Of a stretch of 64,000 nucleotides of DNA, positions 56,623-64,000 are shown one piece after another. The notes under the pieces were generated by a model that did not search any database, was not told the origin of the DNA, and was given only the letters and a program-made list of their open reading frames with translations. Location: assembly GCF_014651855.1 (NCBI RefSeq), contig NZ_BMXR01000004.1:62001-126000 (forward strand). The letters are read 5' to 3'. The stretch comes from Saccharospirillum salsuginis. GTDB lineage: Bacteria; Pseudomonadota; Gammaproteobacteria; Pseudomonadales; Natronospirillaceae. A program made the translations under genes and the position numbers. How positions within the stretch are numbered: the first letter of the stretch is position 1; each line of letters begins with the position of its first letter.

Positions 56623-57849
56623 ATGTCTACAGAAATCATACTCGGTGTCGTGATGTTCACCCTCATCGTGTTGGCACTGGTCGCCGTCATTCTGTCGGCC
56701 CGGTCCAAGCTGGTGAACAGCGGCGACGTACAAATCGAAATCAACGAAGAACCCGACAAAGCCATCACCACGGCGGCGGGCAGCAAGTTGCTGGGTACCC
56801 TGGCCAATGAGGGGATCTTCCTGTCGTCCGCCTGTGGTGGTGGCGGTACCTGCGCCCAGTGCAAGTGCAAGGTTCTGGATGGCGGCGGTGCCGCCTTGCC
56901 GACCGAGGAAAGCCACTTCACCAAGGGTGAGTTGCGCGAAGGCTGGCGTCTGGCGTGCCAGGTAGCCGTTAAGCAAAACATGAAGATCGAAGTCGATCCG
57001 GAATTCTTCGGCGTCAAGCGCTGGGAATGCACGGTCGAGTCCAACCCGAACGTGGCGACCTTCATCAAGGAACTGACCCTGAAATTGCCGGAAGGCGAAA
57101 ATGTCGATTTCCGGGCCGGTGGCTATGTCCAGCTGGAAGCGCCGCCGCACGAAGTCCATTTCAAGGATTTCGATATCGAAGAGCGTTTCCACCCGGACTG
57201 GGACAAGTTCAACATCTGGCAGTACAGCTCCAAGGTCGATGAGACCGTGGTGCGGGCCTATTCGATGGCGAACTACCCGGAAGAGCGGGGCATCGTCAAA
57301 TTCAACATCCGCATCGCCACACCTCCGCCGGGAACCAATCATCCGCCGGGTCAGATGTCGTCCTATGTATTCGCGCTGAAGCCGGGCGATACCATTACCG
57401 TCTTCGGTCCCTTCGGTGAGTTCTTCGCCAAGGACACCGATGCCGAAATGGTCTTCATCGGTGGTGGTGCGGGTATGGCGCCGATGCGCTCGCACATCTT
57501 CGATCAGCTCAAGCGACTCAAGTCCAAGCGCAAGATCAGCTTCTGGTACGGTGCGCGAAGCTTGCGCGAGACCTTCTATTCGGAAGAGTACGACAAGCTG
57601 GCCGAAGAAAACGACAACTTCGAGTGGCACCTGGCGTTGTCCGACCCATTGCCCGAAGACAACTGGGAAGGCTACACCGGCTTTATCCACAACGTACTGT
57701 ACGACAACTATCTGAAGGACCATGAGGCGCCGGAAGATGTCGAGTACTACATGTGTGGGCCACCGATGATGAACGCCGCCTGCATCAAGATGCTGGAAGA
57801 TCTGGGTGTGGAGCGTGAGAACATCATGCTGGACGACTTTGGCGGCTGA
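56623..57849 (+). CDS. nqrF: Na+-NQR subunit F (NADH dehydrogenase component)
   Basis: NqrF takes electrons from NADH (408 aa). After one N-terminal membrane helix comes a 2Fe-2S ferredoxin domain with Cys 71, 77, 80 and 112 ([10 protein letters not shown], then LACQ), followed by FAD binding (RAYSMANYP) and NADH binding ([14 protein letters not shown], and [12 protein letters not shown] near the end). All catalytic features are intact. apbE begins 9 bp downstream. Confidence 0.97.
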   Translation: MSTEIILGVVMFTLIVLALVAVILSARSKLVNSGDVQIEINEEPDKAITTAAGSKLLGTLANEGIFLSSACGGGGTCAQCKCKVLDGGGAALPTEESHFTKGELREGWRLACQVAVKQNMKIEVDPEFFGVKRWECTVESNPNVATFIKELTLKLPEGENVDFRAGGYVQLEAPPHEVHFKDFDIEERFHPDWDKFNIWQYSSKVDETVVRAYSMANYPEERGIVKFNIRIATPPPGTNHPPGQMSSYVFALKPGDTITVFGPFGEFFAKDTDAEMVFIGGGAGMAPMRSHIFDQLKRLKSKRKISFWYGARSLRETFYSEEYDKLAEENDNFEWHLALSDPLPEDNWEGYTGFIHNVLYDNYLKDHEAPEDVEYYMCGPPMMNAACIKMLEDLGVERENIMLDDFGG

Positions 57850-57858
57850 GCACACTGA

Positions 57859-58905
57859 ATGTTGTCACAATTGATCAAGCCCGTCGGCTGGGCAGGCCTG
57901 TTGGTCTGCCTGCTGGCGGGCTGTTCCTTTGTCGGTAAGCCCGAGGTTCGAACCCTGTGGGGGCAGACCATGGGCACCAGCTATTCCGTTTCAGTCGTCG
58001 CCACCGAAACGACGGCGGAACAACTGGACGGTAAGATCCGGGCCCGTCTCGGCGAAGTAAACGATGCCATGTCGACCTATTTGCCCCGCTCCGAACTGTC
58101 CCGGTTCAATGATGCGGCGGTCGGTGAGTGGGTTGAGGTTTCCGCCATCACCCATGAGGTTATCGCGGAGGCGTTGGATGTCGCACGCATCAGTGGCGGC
58201 GCCTTCGACCCGACGGTGGGTCCTCTGGTTGACCTCTGGGGTTTCGGCCCCAAACCCACAACGGATCAGGTACCGGATGCCGATGCGATTGAAGCGGCGT
58301 TAGATGCCATCGGTTGGCAAGCCATCGAGCTGCACCCGCAAGACAACCGGGTTCGCAAGACAGCCCCGCGTGAGTTGGATCTTTCCGGCATCGCTAAAGG
58401 CTTCGCGGTCGATTACGTCGCCGATCTGCTGGAAGAAGAGGGCATCGAGTCCTATCTTGTGGAGGTCGGTGGCGAACTGCGTTTCGCGGGCCGCAAACCC
58501 GGTGGCGATGCCTGGCGAATCGCGATCGAGACACCTGAATCGGGGCAGCGAAACGTCTACCGTGTACTTGAGGTCACCGAAGGGGCGATGGCCACCAGCG
58601 GTGACTACCGGAACTACTTTGAGCAGGACGGGGTCCGATATTCCCACACCTTGAGGCCCGATACCGGCTACCCCATTCGGCACAATCTGGTTTCGGTGAC
58701 GGTGATTGGCGAACGCAGCGCTATGACCGACGCCTACGCGACCGCCTTTCTGGTGCTCGGAACGGACAAGGCACGCGTGCTGGCCAATGAACTGAACATG
58801 TCGGTGTATCTGATAGAGAAAACCGAGGACGGTTTTCGTTCGTTCGAATCCAAACGATTCACGACGCTGTTCGGCGCAGCGTCGAACGACGAAAACTCCG
58901 ATTAA
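57859..58905 (+). CDS. apbE: ApbE FAD:protein FMN transferase, NQR-linked lipoprotein
   Basis: This 348-aa ApbE attaches FMN to the Thr residues of NqrB and NqrC on the periplasmic side. It has a lipobox (LLAG then Cys 22), TMGTSYSVSV, DPTVGPLVDLWGFG, LDLSGIAKGFAVDYVADLL, EVGGELRFAG and ATSGDYRNYF. The export signal contrasts with the signal-less ApbE at 41.4 kb. The gene is directly after nqrF and before nqrM, a classic maturation arrangement. Confidence 0.95.
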   Translation: MLSQLIKPVGWAGLLVCLLAGCSFVGKPEVRTLWGQTMGTSYSVSVVATETTAEQLDGKIRARLGEVNDAMSTYLPRSELSRFNDAAVGEWVEVSAITHEVIAEALDVARISGGAFDPTVGPLVDLWGFGPKPTTDQVPDADAIEAALDAIGWQAIELHPQDNRVRKTAPRELDLSGIAKGFAVDYVADLLEEEGIESYLVEVGGELRFAGRKPGGDAWRIAIETPESGQRNVYRVLEVTEGAMATSGDYRNYFEQDGVRYSHTLRPDTGYPIRHNLVSVTVIGERSAMTDAYATAFLVLGTDKARVLANELNMSVYLIEKTEDGFRSFESKRFTTLFGAASNDENSD

Positions 58906-58947
58906 CCGACCTGCGCCGATGGTCGGATTTATCAACGGGAGGTGCTT

Positions 58948-59193
58948 ATGGCAACCTTTCTGGCCGTATTGGCCTTTATGCTCATCGTAGTCGCCGGCAT
59001 GGCTGTGGGCGTCATCTTTGGCCGCAAGCCGATCAGCGGTTCCTGCGGCGGTATGGCGGCACTGGGCATGGAAACCGAATGCGACGTCTGTCGTGGCGAC
59101 AAGTCTCGTTGTGAGACCGAGGTGAAGGCCGCTAAAAAAGCCGCGAAACGTCAAGCACTGGCCGATCTGGCCGTGGATGCAACCAAGCAGTAA
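58948..59193 (+). CDS. nqrM: Na+-NQR maturation protein NqrM
   Basis: An 81-aa protein with an N-terminal membrane helix and conserved cysteines Cys 33, 45, 48 and 55 (GSCGG, CDVCRGDKSRC), thought to deliver iron for the NqrD/E Fe-S centre. GGGAGG (58937-58942) sits 5 bp before the ATG at 58948; a GTG at 58942 in frame is less likely. The tail is Lys/Ala-rich. Confidence 0.93.
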   Translation: MATFLAVLAFMLIVVAGMAVGVIFGRKPISGSCGGMAALGMETECDVCRGDKSRCETEVKAAKKAAKRQALADLAVDATKQ

Positions 59194-59217
59194 CCAAGTT
59201 CGGAGTAGATAAAACTG

Positions 59218-60612
59218 ATGGCGGACAACCTCTATGATCTGGTAATCATCGGCAGTGGCCCGGCCGGCGAAAGCGCGGCCATGAACGCGTCCAAAGCGGG
59301 GAAGAAGGTGGCGATCATCGACATGCGCCACCAGGTGGGCGGCAACTGCACCCACCAGGGAACGATTCCCTCCAAGGCGCTGCGTCATGCGGTCCACCAG
59401 GTCATGCAATTCAATCGAAATCCGCTGTTCCGTCACATCTCCGAACAGAAATGGCTCTCTTACAGTCAGGTGCGCGAGACGGCGCAACGTGTGATCGACA
59501 GGCAGGTCGCCATGCGGGCCCGTTTTTACAGTCGAAATGGCGTCGATTTGTATTACGGAGTCGCCAGTTTCGTCGACGGTAATACCGTCAAGGTCGATCG
59601 CGGCGAAGACCAGGTCGATGTGCTGACCGGTCAGGAGTTCATCCTGGCCACGGGCTCTCGTCCCTACCGTCCGCCCGAAATTGACTTCAGCCATCCGCGT
59701 ATTTTCGACAGCGACACCATTTTGAATACACCCGAAACGCCGCGCCATCTGGTGATTTACGGCGCCGGGGTTATTGGCAGCGAGTACGCCTCCATTTTCA
59801 ATGGCCTGGGCTGCAAGATCGACCTGATCAACCCGGGGGCTCGCCTGCTGGCCTTCATGGACGATGAGATCTCGGATGCGCTCAGTTACCACCTGCGGGG
59901 CAACGGCGTTCTGGTTCGTCACAATGAAGAATTCGATAAGGTGGAAGGGTTTGACGACCACATCGTCCTGACCCTGAAGTCCGGCAAGAAAATCAAGGCC
60001 GATGCGTTCATGTGGGCCAACGGCCGCACCGGCAATACCGACAAGCTCAACCTCGACGCGGTCGGCCTGACGGCGAACGGGCGTGGCCAGCTCGAAGTCG
60101 ACAAGCAATATCGTACCTCGGTGCCCAACATTCACGCGGTCGGTGACGTCATCGGTTGGCCCAGCCTGGCCAGTGCGGCCTACGACCAGGGTCGAAGCGC
60201 CTCCGGCGTGATTCTGGAAAACGATACCTTTCGCTACATCAACGATGTCCCGACCGGTATTTACACCATTCCCGAAATTTCGTCCGTCGGTCAGACCGAG
60301 CGTGAACTCACGGCGGCCAAGGTGCCCTATGAAGTCGGCAAGGCCTACTTCAAGGACACGGCCCGGGCCCAGATCACCGGCGAGGATGTCGGCGTGTTGA
60401 AATTGCTGTTTCACCGCGAAACCCTGGAATTGCTGGGGATTCACTGTTTCGGTGACCAGGCGGCCGAGATTCTTCACATTGGCCAGGCGATCATGGCGCA
60501 GAAGAACGGCGGCAATACCATTCGGTACTTCCTGGAGCACACCTTCAACTACCCGACCATGGCCGAAGCCTATCGGGTCGCAGCCCTGAACGGCCTGAAC
60601 CGCATCTTCTAG
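59218..60612 (+). CDS. sthA: Soluble pyridine nucleotide transhydrogenase
   Basis: SthA moves reducing equivalents between NADPH and NADH. The 464-aa flavoprotein has the FAD motif [13 protein letters not shown], the NAD(P) motif [15 protein letters not shown] and the disulfide-reductase fold, but the redox site reads [17 protein letters not shown] with Thr where lipoamide dehydrogenases have the second Cys, as expected for Sth. It lies 24 bp after nqrM, so co-transcription with the NQR operon is possible. A GTAGGGTGGGC hairpin begins on its stop codon. Confidence 0.95.
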   Translation: MADNLYDLVIIGSGPAGESAAMNASKAGKKVAIIDMRHQVGGNCTHQGTIPSKALRHAVHQVMQFNRNPLFRHISEQKWLSYSQVRETAQRVIDRQVAMRARFYSRNGVDLYYGVASFVDGNTVKVDRGEDQVDVLTGQEFILATGSRPYRPPEIDFSHPRIFDSDTILNTPETPRHLVIYGAGVIGSEYASIFNGLGCKIDLINPGARLLAFMDDEISDALSYHLRGNGVLVRHNEEFDKVEGFDDHIVLTLKSGKKIKADAFMWANGRTGNTDKLNLDAVGLTANGRGQLEVDKQYRTSVPNIHAVGDVIGWPSLASAAYDQGRSASGVILENDTFRYINDVPTGIYTIPEISSVGQTERELTAAKVPYEVGKAYFKDTARAQITGEDVGVLKLLFHRETLELLGIHCFGDQAAEILHIGQAIMAQKNGGNTIRYFLEHTFNYPTMAEAYRVAALNGLNRIF

Positions 60613-60632
60613 TAGGGTGGGCATTGCCCACC
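60612..60632. repeat. Intergenic repeat, family B copy 4 (short)
   Basis: It starts GTAGGGTGGGC and closes GCCCACC: a 7-bp GGTGGGC/GCCCACC hairpin with a 3-nt loop, starting on the last base of the sthA stop codon. Same sequence type as the family B element on the prmB stop. No T-run follows, so it is not a typical terminator. Confidence 0.65.
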
Positions 60633-60661
60633 ATTAATTGGGCCACGATCAATACCTTTGA

Positions 60662-60699
60662 CAAAAAGTCGGATGATGGCCTCCAGCCAAATCCGACTT
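60662..60699 (-). terminator. Rho-independent terminator of the Tus-family gene
   Basis: On the minus strand AAGTCGGAT (60699-60691), 16-nt loop, ATCCGACTT (60674-60666), then TTTGTC, giving a run of five T's with the end of the stem. It sits 5 bp beyond the stop of the gene at 60704-61564. Confidence 0.7.
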
Positions 60700-60703
60700 G
60701 TAC

Positions 60704-61564
60704 TCAATACACCCGCTTCTTCTCCTGCCGATACCGATGCACTCGAATCGACGGCAACCAGGGCTCTTCCTCCAGCTTATTGTCACTGCGCACCAACCGC
60801 TGTCGCTCGTTCGGCGGCGTGGCCGGTGGTACCGAAAAATCGGGCAGTTCGTTGACCCCCTGGCTCGGAAACAACAACGGCAGGGACACGTTCATCGACT
60901 TGCGGCGGCCGTCCGCGAACACCAGATTGGCCCTTAATACCGGCGCCTGGCGTTGAACCCGCGCTAGCGGCTCGTTGTCGGGCAGGGCGGACAGGCGCTC
61001 CATCTGGATTCGAATGTGAGCCGATTCGGTATTGAGCTGGGTGAGCCGGTCCCAGGCCTCCTGTTTGGTGATGCGCTGGATCGAACGGCCACTGGTGTAC
61101 CAGCTTAAACCCACCCGGTCGGGCCGTTTGACCACCAGCGGCATGTGCCGAAACACCTGTTTCAGATGCAGGCGCGAGAGGCCTTCCCGGCTCATGGCTT
61201 CGTTGAGCCCCTGATAGCGGCGCGCCAACTGACCCTGAATTTCCCGCCAGCGGACCGAATCTTCCTCCTTCATCGCGTGCACCACTTTTCGGAACTGGTC
61301 TTTCGCCATGTTCACTTCGGCGGCCAGGGTGATTTGTTCCCGGTTCAGCGCGATCAACCCGGGATAGATCCGGGTTTCCCGGCCGTCCTGATCTTCCTGG
61401 TACCACAGGTCGAGCAGGAGGTCTTCCAGGTCCGGCGCCCGCACCGATCCGGCCCAGGGGGCGATCCAGTGCGCGCTGTCGTATTGGTCCACCGACCGGG
61501 CGAAGGCCGAGATCGACCGGCGCATGCGTTCGAAATGATCGAAGAGTTTCTTGTCCGTAATCAT
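60704..61564 (-). CDS. Tus-family DNA replication terminus site-binding protein
   Basis: A 286-aa protein that aligns by eye with E. coli Tus across its length. [22 protein letters not shown] lines up with [37 protein letters not shown], then IQRIT, with [39 protein letters not shown] with IAALPQNAKLKIKRPVKV; and both end in a short R-x-H strand. Tus binds Ter sites and blocks replication forks from one side. The E. coli lock residue His 144 has no clear equivalent in my alignment. No convincing Ter site was found at its promoter, where E. coli has TerB. Confidence 0.75.
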   Translation of the reverse strand: [286 protein letters not shown]

Positions 61565-61652
61565 TTATACCGTTATCTATCCGGATTTGTATGCAGGATA
61601 ATCGATTCGGAGGTGGGTTGAAAGGTATCAGTGGAGTAGGGAGAGGGAGGTG

Positions 61653-61726
61653 TCGCGCACGGCGTGCGTTCCTACAGTATTAATCGGCAGGCGTTCTCAC
61701 CTTGTAGGAGCGCACGCCGTGCGCGA
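61653..61726. repeat. Pseudomonas-style REP inverted pair
   Basis: A 24-bp unit at 61653-61676 (TCGCGCACGGCGTGCGTTCC, then TACA) is the inverse of the unit at 61703-61726 (TGTAGGAGCGCACGCCGTGC, then GCGA), 23 of 24 matching, separated by 26 bp. Each unit has its own GCACG-CGTGC palindrome. The form resembles Pseudomonas REP sequences arranged as a BIME. It lies between the Tus-family gene and the tal terminator. Confidence 0.85.
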
Positions 61727-61752
61727 AAAAAAGCAGTGGCGCTAACCACTGC
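61726..61752 (-). terminator. Rho-independent terminator of tal
   Basis: Minus strand GCAGTGG (61752-61746), 6-nt loop, CCACTGC (61739-61733), followed by seven T's (61732-61726). A textbook intrinsic terminator about 30 bp after the transaldolase stop, abutting the REP pair. Confidence 0.85.
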
Positions 61753-61781
61753 CTTTCATGGACATCAGGGCAGAGAACCCA

Positions 61782-62708
61782 TCAAGCCAGATGCGACTTG
61801 ATCAACTCTTCCATCTTCACCTGGTCTTCGATGAACTTGCGAATGCCTTCGGCCAGCTTTTCGGTGGCCATGGCATTGTTGTTCATCCCGAGGCGGAAGT
61901 CGTTCTCGCTGATCGGCTCGGCCTGGTGACCCAGAGCGTCTGGCGCGTGCAATACGCGCTTCAGTTCGCCGTTGTCCTGGCTCAGCTCTTCCAGCAGGGC
62001 GGGGCTGATGGTTAAGCGATCGCAGCCGGCCAGTGCTTCGATTTCACCGGCGTTACGGAAGCTGGCGCCCATGACGATGGTTTTGTAGCCATGGGACTTG
62101 TAATGGTCGTAGATCGCGCGAACGCTGACCACGCCCGGATCGTCCTCGGCGGTGTATTCCTTGCCGGTGTCTTTCTTGTACCAGTCGAGGATACGACCGA
62201 CGAACGGAGAGATCAGGGTGGCTCCGGCATCGGCACAGGCCTGGGCCTGTTCCATGCCGAACAACAACGTCATGTTGCAGTTGATGCCTTCCTGCTGCAG
62301 CACCTTGGCGGCCTGGATGCCTTCCCAGGTGCTGGCGATCTTGATCAGGATGCGGTCGCGACTCCAGCCGTCGGCTTCGTACAGTTCGATCAGACGACGC
62401 GCCTTGGCCAGTGTGGCTTCGGTGTTGAACGACAGGCGAGCGTCGACTTCGGTGGAGACGTAGCCGGGCACTTCTTGTAGGATTTCCGCGCCGATGGCGG
62501 TCAGCAGGCGATCGATGCCATCATCGAAGTGTTCCGCCGCCTTCATGCTGCGGTGAATCAGGTCATCGTAGTGATTTCCCTGAATGGCCTTCAACACCAG
62601 GGAGGGGTTCGTGGTCGCATCCTGTGGCTTGTATTTTTTAATGGCTTCGAGTTCACCGGTATCGGCGACGATGACGGTGTACTCTTTCAATTGATCAAGT
62701 TTGCTCAT
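61782..62708 (-). CDS. tal: Transaldolase
   Basis: Transaldolase B-type enzyme of the pentose phosphate pathway (308 aa, normal length). The Schiff-base Lys is K123 in [24 protein letters not shown] and [13 protein letters not shown] are also typical. The start [10 protein letters not shown] at 62708 is chosen by homology; the frame is open to 62768. tal and dusA are also neighbours in P. aeruginosa, as I recall. Confidence 0.96.
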   Translation of the reverse strand: MSKLDQLKEYTVIVADTGELEAIKKYKPQDATTNPSLVLKAIQGNHYDDLIHRSMKAAEHFDDGIDRLLTAIGAEILQEVPGYVSTEVDARLSFNTEATLAKARRLIELYEADGWSRDRILIKIASTWEGIQAAKVLQQEGINCNMTLLFGMEQAQACADAGATLISPFVGRILDWYKKDTGKEYTAEDDPGVVSVRAIYDHYKSHGYKTIVMGASFRNAGEIEALAGCDRLTISPALLEELSQDNGELKRVLHAPDALGHQAEPISENDFRLGMNNNAMATEKLAEGIRKFIEDQVKMEELIKSHLA

Positions 62709-62827
62709 CTCGACTCTCTGTAATCTGACCGATAGGTCAATTATGGTGACTTTTTCATCGGTTGTCACTGCGGGAGCTCCGACAAGGGAGGCTGCCCAAC
62801 AACGTCGATGACGGTGAAAAGGTTGGT

Positions 62828-63823
62828 TCAGGCCGTCATCGGCTCTGTTTCCAGTAAACGCACCCGCGCGAGAGCTTCTCTGACCAGATCGGGGCTGGCC
62901 CCGGCCTTGTGCATGCCCTCGCTCAGGACACGACGAAACTGGCGGGCGCCCGGTTGACCCTGGAACAGACCCAGAGTATGGCGCGCGAGGTATTTCAACG
63001 GCGTACCCTCAGCTGTTTTCGCCTCGATCCAGGCCAGATAGGCCTCGACCAGTTCACCCTGGCTCGCCAGAGGGGCTTCGCTGTCGTAGTAGGTCGGGTC
63101 GACGTCCTGAAGAATCAACGGGTTCTGGTAGGCTTCGCGACCCAGCATGACGCCGTCCAGCCCGTCGCGCAGCAGCGCAAGGCAAGCGTCGTGGGACTTC
63201 AAACCGCCATTGATGACGATGTTCAGGTGCGGGAAATCGGTTTTCAGGCGTTTGACGCGATCGTAATCAAGCGGCGGTATCTCGCGGTTTTCCTTCGGGC
63301 TGAGCCCTTGCAGGATCGCCTTTCGGGCGTGAACGATGTAGGTCCGGCAGCCGGATTCTGCCGTGGTGCCGACAAAGTCGCGCATGAACTCATAGCTGTC
63401 GAAGTCGTCGATGCCGATGCGGTGTTTGATGGTCACCGGTATCCCGGATGCGTCCCGCATGGCTTTGAGGCCATCGCCGACCAACTGCGCATGGCCCATC
63501 AGAATCGCGCCGATCATGCCGTTCTGGACCCGATCCGACGGGCAACCGGCGTTCAGGTTGACTTCGTCGTAGCCCCAGTCTTCGGCCATGGTGGCGCACT
63601 GGGCCAATTCCGCAGCGTCGGACCCACCGAGCTGCAAGGCAATCGGATGCTCGCTGGGGTCATACCGCAGGAAGCGGGCCCGGTCACCGTGTATCAGGGC
63701 GCCGGTGGTCACCATTTCCGTATAGAGCAGGGCCTTGTGCGTCAACAGCCGGTGGAACTGGCGACACTCGCTGGTGGTCCAGTCCATCATCGGGGCGACG
63801 CTGAAACGATGGGGGTAACTCAA
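62828..63823 (-). CDS. dusA: tRNA-dihydrouridine(20/20a) synthase DusA
   Basis: DusA reduces uridines 20 and 20a of tRNA with [39 protein letters not shown], the catalytic-Cys block [14 protein letters not shown], and [15 protein letters not shown] are diagnostic. The start is taken as TTG 63823 because GGAG lies 7 bp upstream; another in-frame TTG at 63862 has no ribosome-binding site and sits almost in the T-run of the preceding terminator. The 119-bp gap to tal holds no gene. Confidence 0.93.
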   Translation of the reverse strand: MSYPHRFSVAPMMDWTTSECRQFHRLLTHKALLYTEMVTTGALIHGDRARFLRYDPSEHPIALQLGGSDAAELAQCATMAEDWGYDEVNLNAGCPSDRVQNGMIGAILMGHAQLVGDGLKAMRDASGIPVTIKHRIGIDDFDSYEFMRDFVGTTAESGCRTYIVHARKAILQGLSPKENREIPPLDYDRVKRLKTDFPHLNIVINGGLKSHDACLALLRDGLDGVMLGREAYQNPLILQDVDPTYYDSEAPLASQGELVEAYLAWIEAKTAEGTPLKYLARHTLGLFQGQPGARQFRRVLSEGMHKAGASPDLVREALARVRLLETEPMTA

Positions 63824-63867
63824 AAAAGGCTCCGCGGGTTTGTTCGTTGAAAACCGGATCAAACGGT

Positions 63868-63890
63868 AAAAAGGGCCTCTTGGGAGACCC
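63868..63890 (-). terminator. Rho-independent terminator of the upstream nhaB-like gene
   Basis: Minus strand GGGTCTC (63890-63884), loop CCAA, GAGGCCC (63879-63873), then TTTTT (63872-63868). A 7-bp stem with one G-T pair. It lies between the partial gene ending at 63922 and dusA. Confidence 0.8.
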
Positions 63891-63921
63891 GGCGGACAGT
63901 ATAATTTATTTTCGAGTCAAA

Positions 63922-64000
63922 TTATAACCAGTTCGAGACCGCGAAGTAACCCAGCGACGCCATAACGAGGGTATAGGGGAGGGCCATCCAGACCATGCGG
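63922..64000 (-). CDS. nhaB: Na+/H+ antiporter NhaB, C-terminal end (partial)
   Basis: Only the last 25 residues and stop are in the window: RMVWMALPYTLVMASLGYFA, then VSNWL. The string RMVWMALPYT matches the last membrane helix of NhaB as I recall it from E. coli and Pseudomonas. The rest of the gene lies beyond the window edge. The identification rests on this short match, and a sodium antiporter would fit the Na+-NQR nearby. Confidence 0.6.
   Translation of the reverse strand, partial: RMVWMALPYTLVMASLGYFAVSNWL

Overview
The window reads as a chromosome segment of a motile, GC-rich (about 60%), Na+-using gammaproteobacterium of the Pseudomonas/Oceanospirillales type. The evidence is a polar-flagellum regulator set (flhF, fleN, fliA), the MotC/MotD stator pair, ParC/ParP chemotaxis-array proteins, FabY, RssB/RssC, Na+-NQR with NqrM, a soluble transhydrogenase and the end of an NhaB-like antiporter. 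Several blocks follow gene orders I recall from Pseudomonas aeruginosa (fliR-flhB-flhA-flhF-fleN-fliA-cheYZAB-motCD-parA-cheW; mlaA-PilZ-rssB-rssC; mtiP-csiV-mfd-nqrABCDEF-apbE-nqrM-sth). The exact genus cannot be fixed by eye; a marine Saccharospirillum-like organism is a guess.

Layout. 1-17.4 kb: flagellar export genes, polar-flagellum regulators, the chemotaxis pathway, a second stator pair and array-positioning proteins, all on the plus strand. A sigma54-like promoter precedes flhA, a sigma28-like promoter precedes cheY and a sigma70-like promoter precedes cheW. 17.4-25 kb: lipid-asymmetry (mlaA), a c-di-GMP receptor, the RssB/RssC partner-switch, gpsA, sixA, two alpha/beta hydrolases behind a perfect palindromic operator, and prmB. 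25-35.5 kb: aroC, a cation exporter, trmH, fabY, an AraC-type regulator, small housekeeping genes, and an acyl desaturase. 35.7-44.1 kb: a compact six-gene operon of mostly exported redox proteins (di-haem lipoprotein, Tat-exported DUF1501 protein, tiny DUF4266 lipoprotein ending in Cys-Gly-Cys, DUF3570 outer-membrane barrel, a signal-less ApbE flavin transferase, and a DsbD-type thiol transporter). This operon is the best candidate for an under-described system. 44.1-52 kb: DnaQ-like exonuclease, bolA, tRNA-Arg(CCT), mtiP, csiV, mfd. 52-60.6 kb: complete Na+-NQR operon with its own ApbE and NqrM, then sthA. 60.7-64 kb: a divergent Tus (replication-fork trap) homologue, transaldolase, dusA and the nhaB 3' end.

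The most unusual DNA-level feature is an intergenic repeat family: seven elements of 93-113 bp at 1.5, 1.9, 14.2, 16.1, 26.5, 26.7 and 32.4 kb. Each is a nested hairpin with a conserved core but an outer stem whose sequence changes from copy to copy while staying self-complementary. A second repeat family (GTAGG-TGG type) and a Pseudomonas-style REP inverted pair are also present. No CRISPR array, insertion sequence, rRNA or phage gene was seen.
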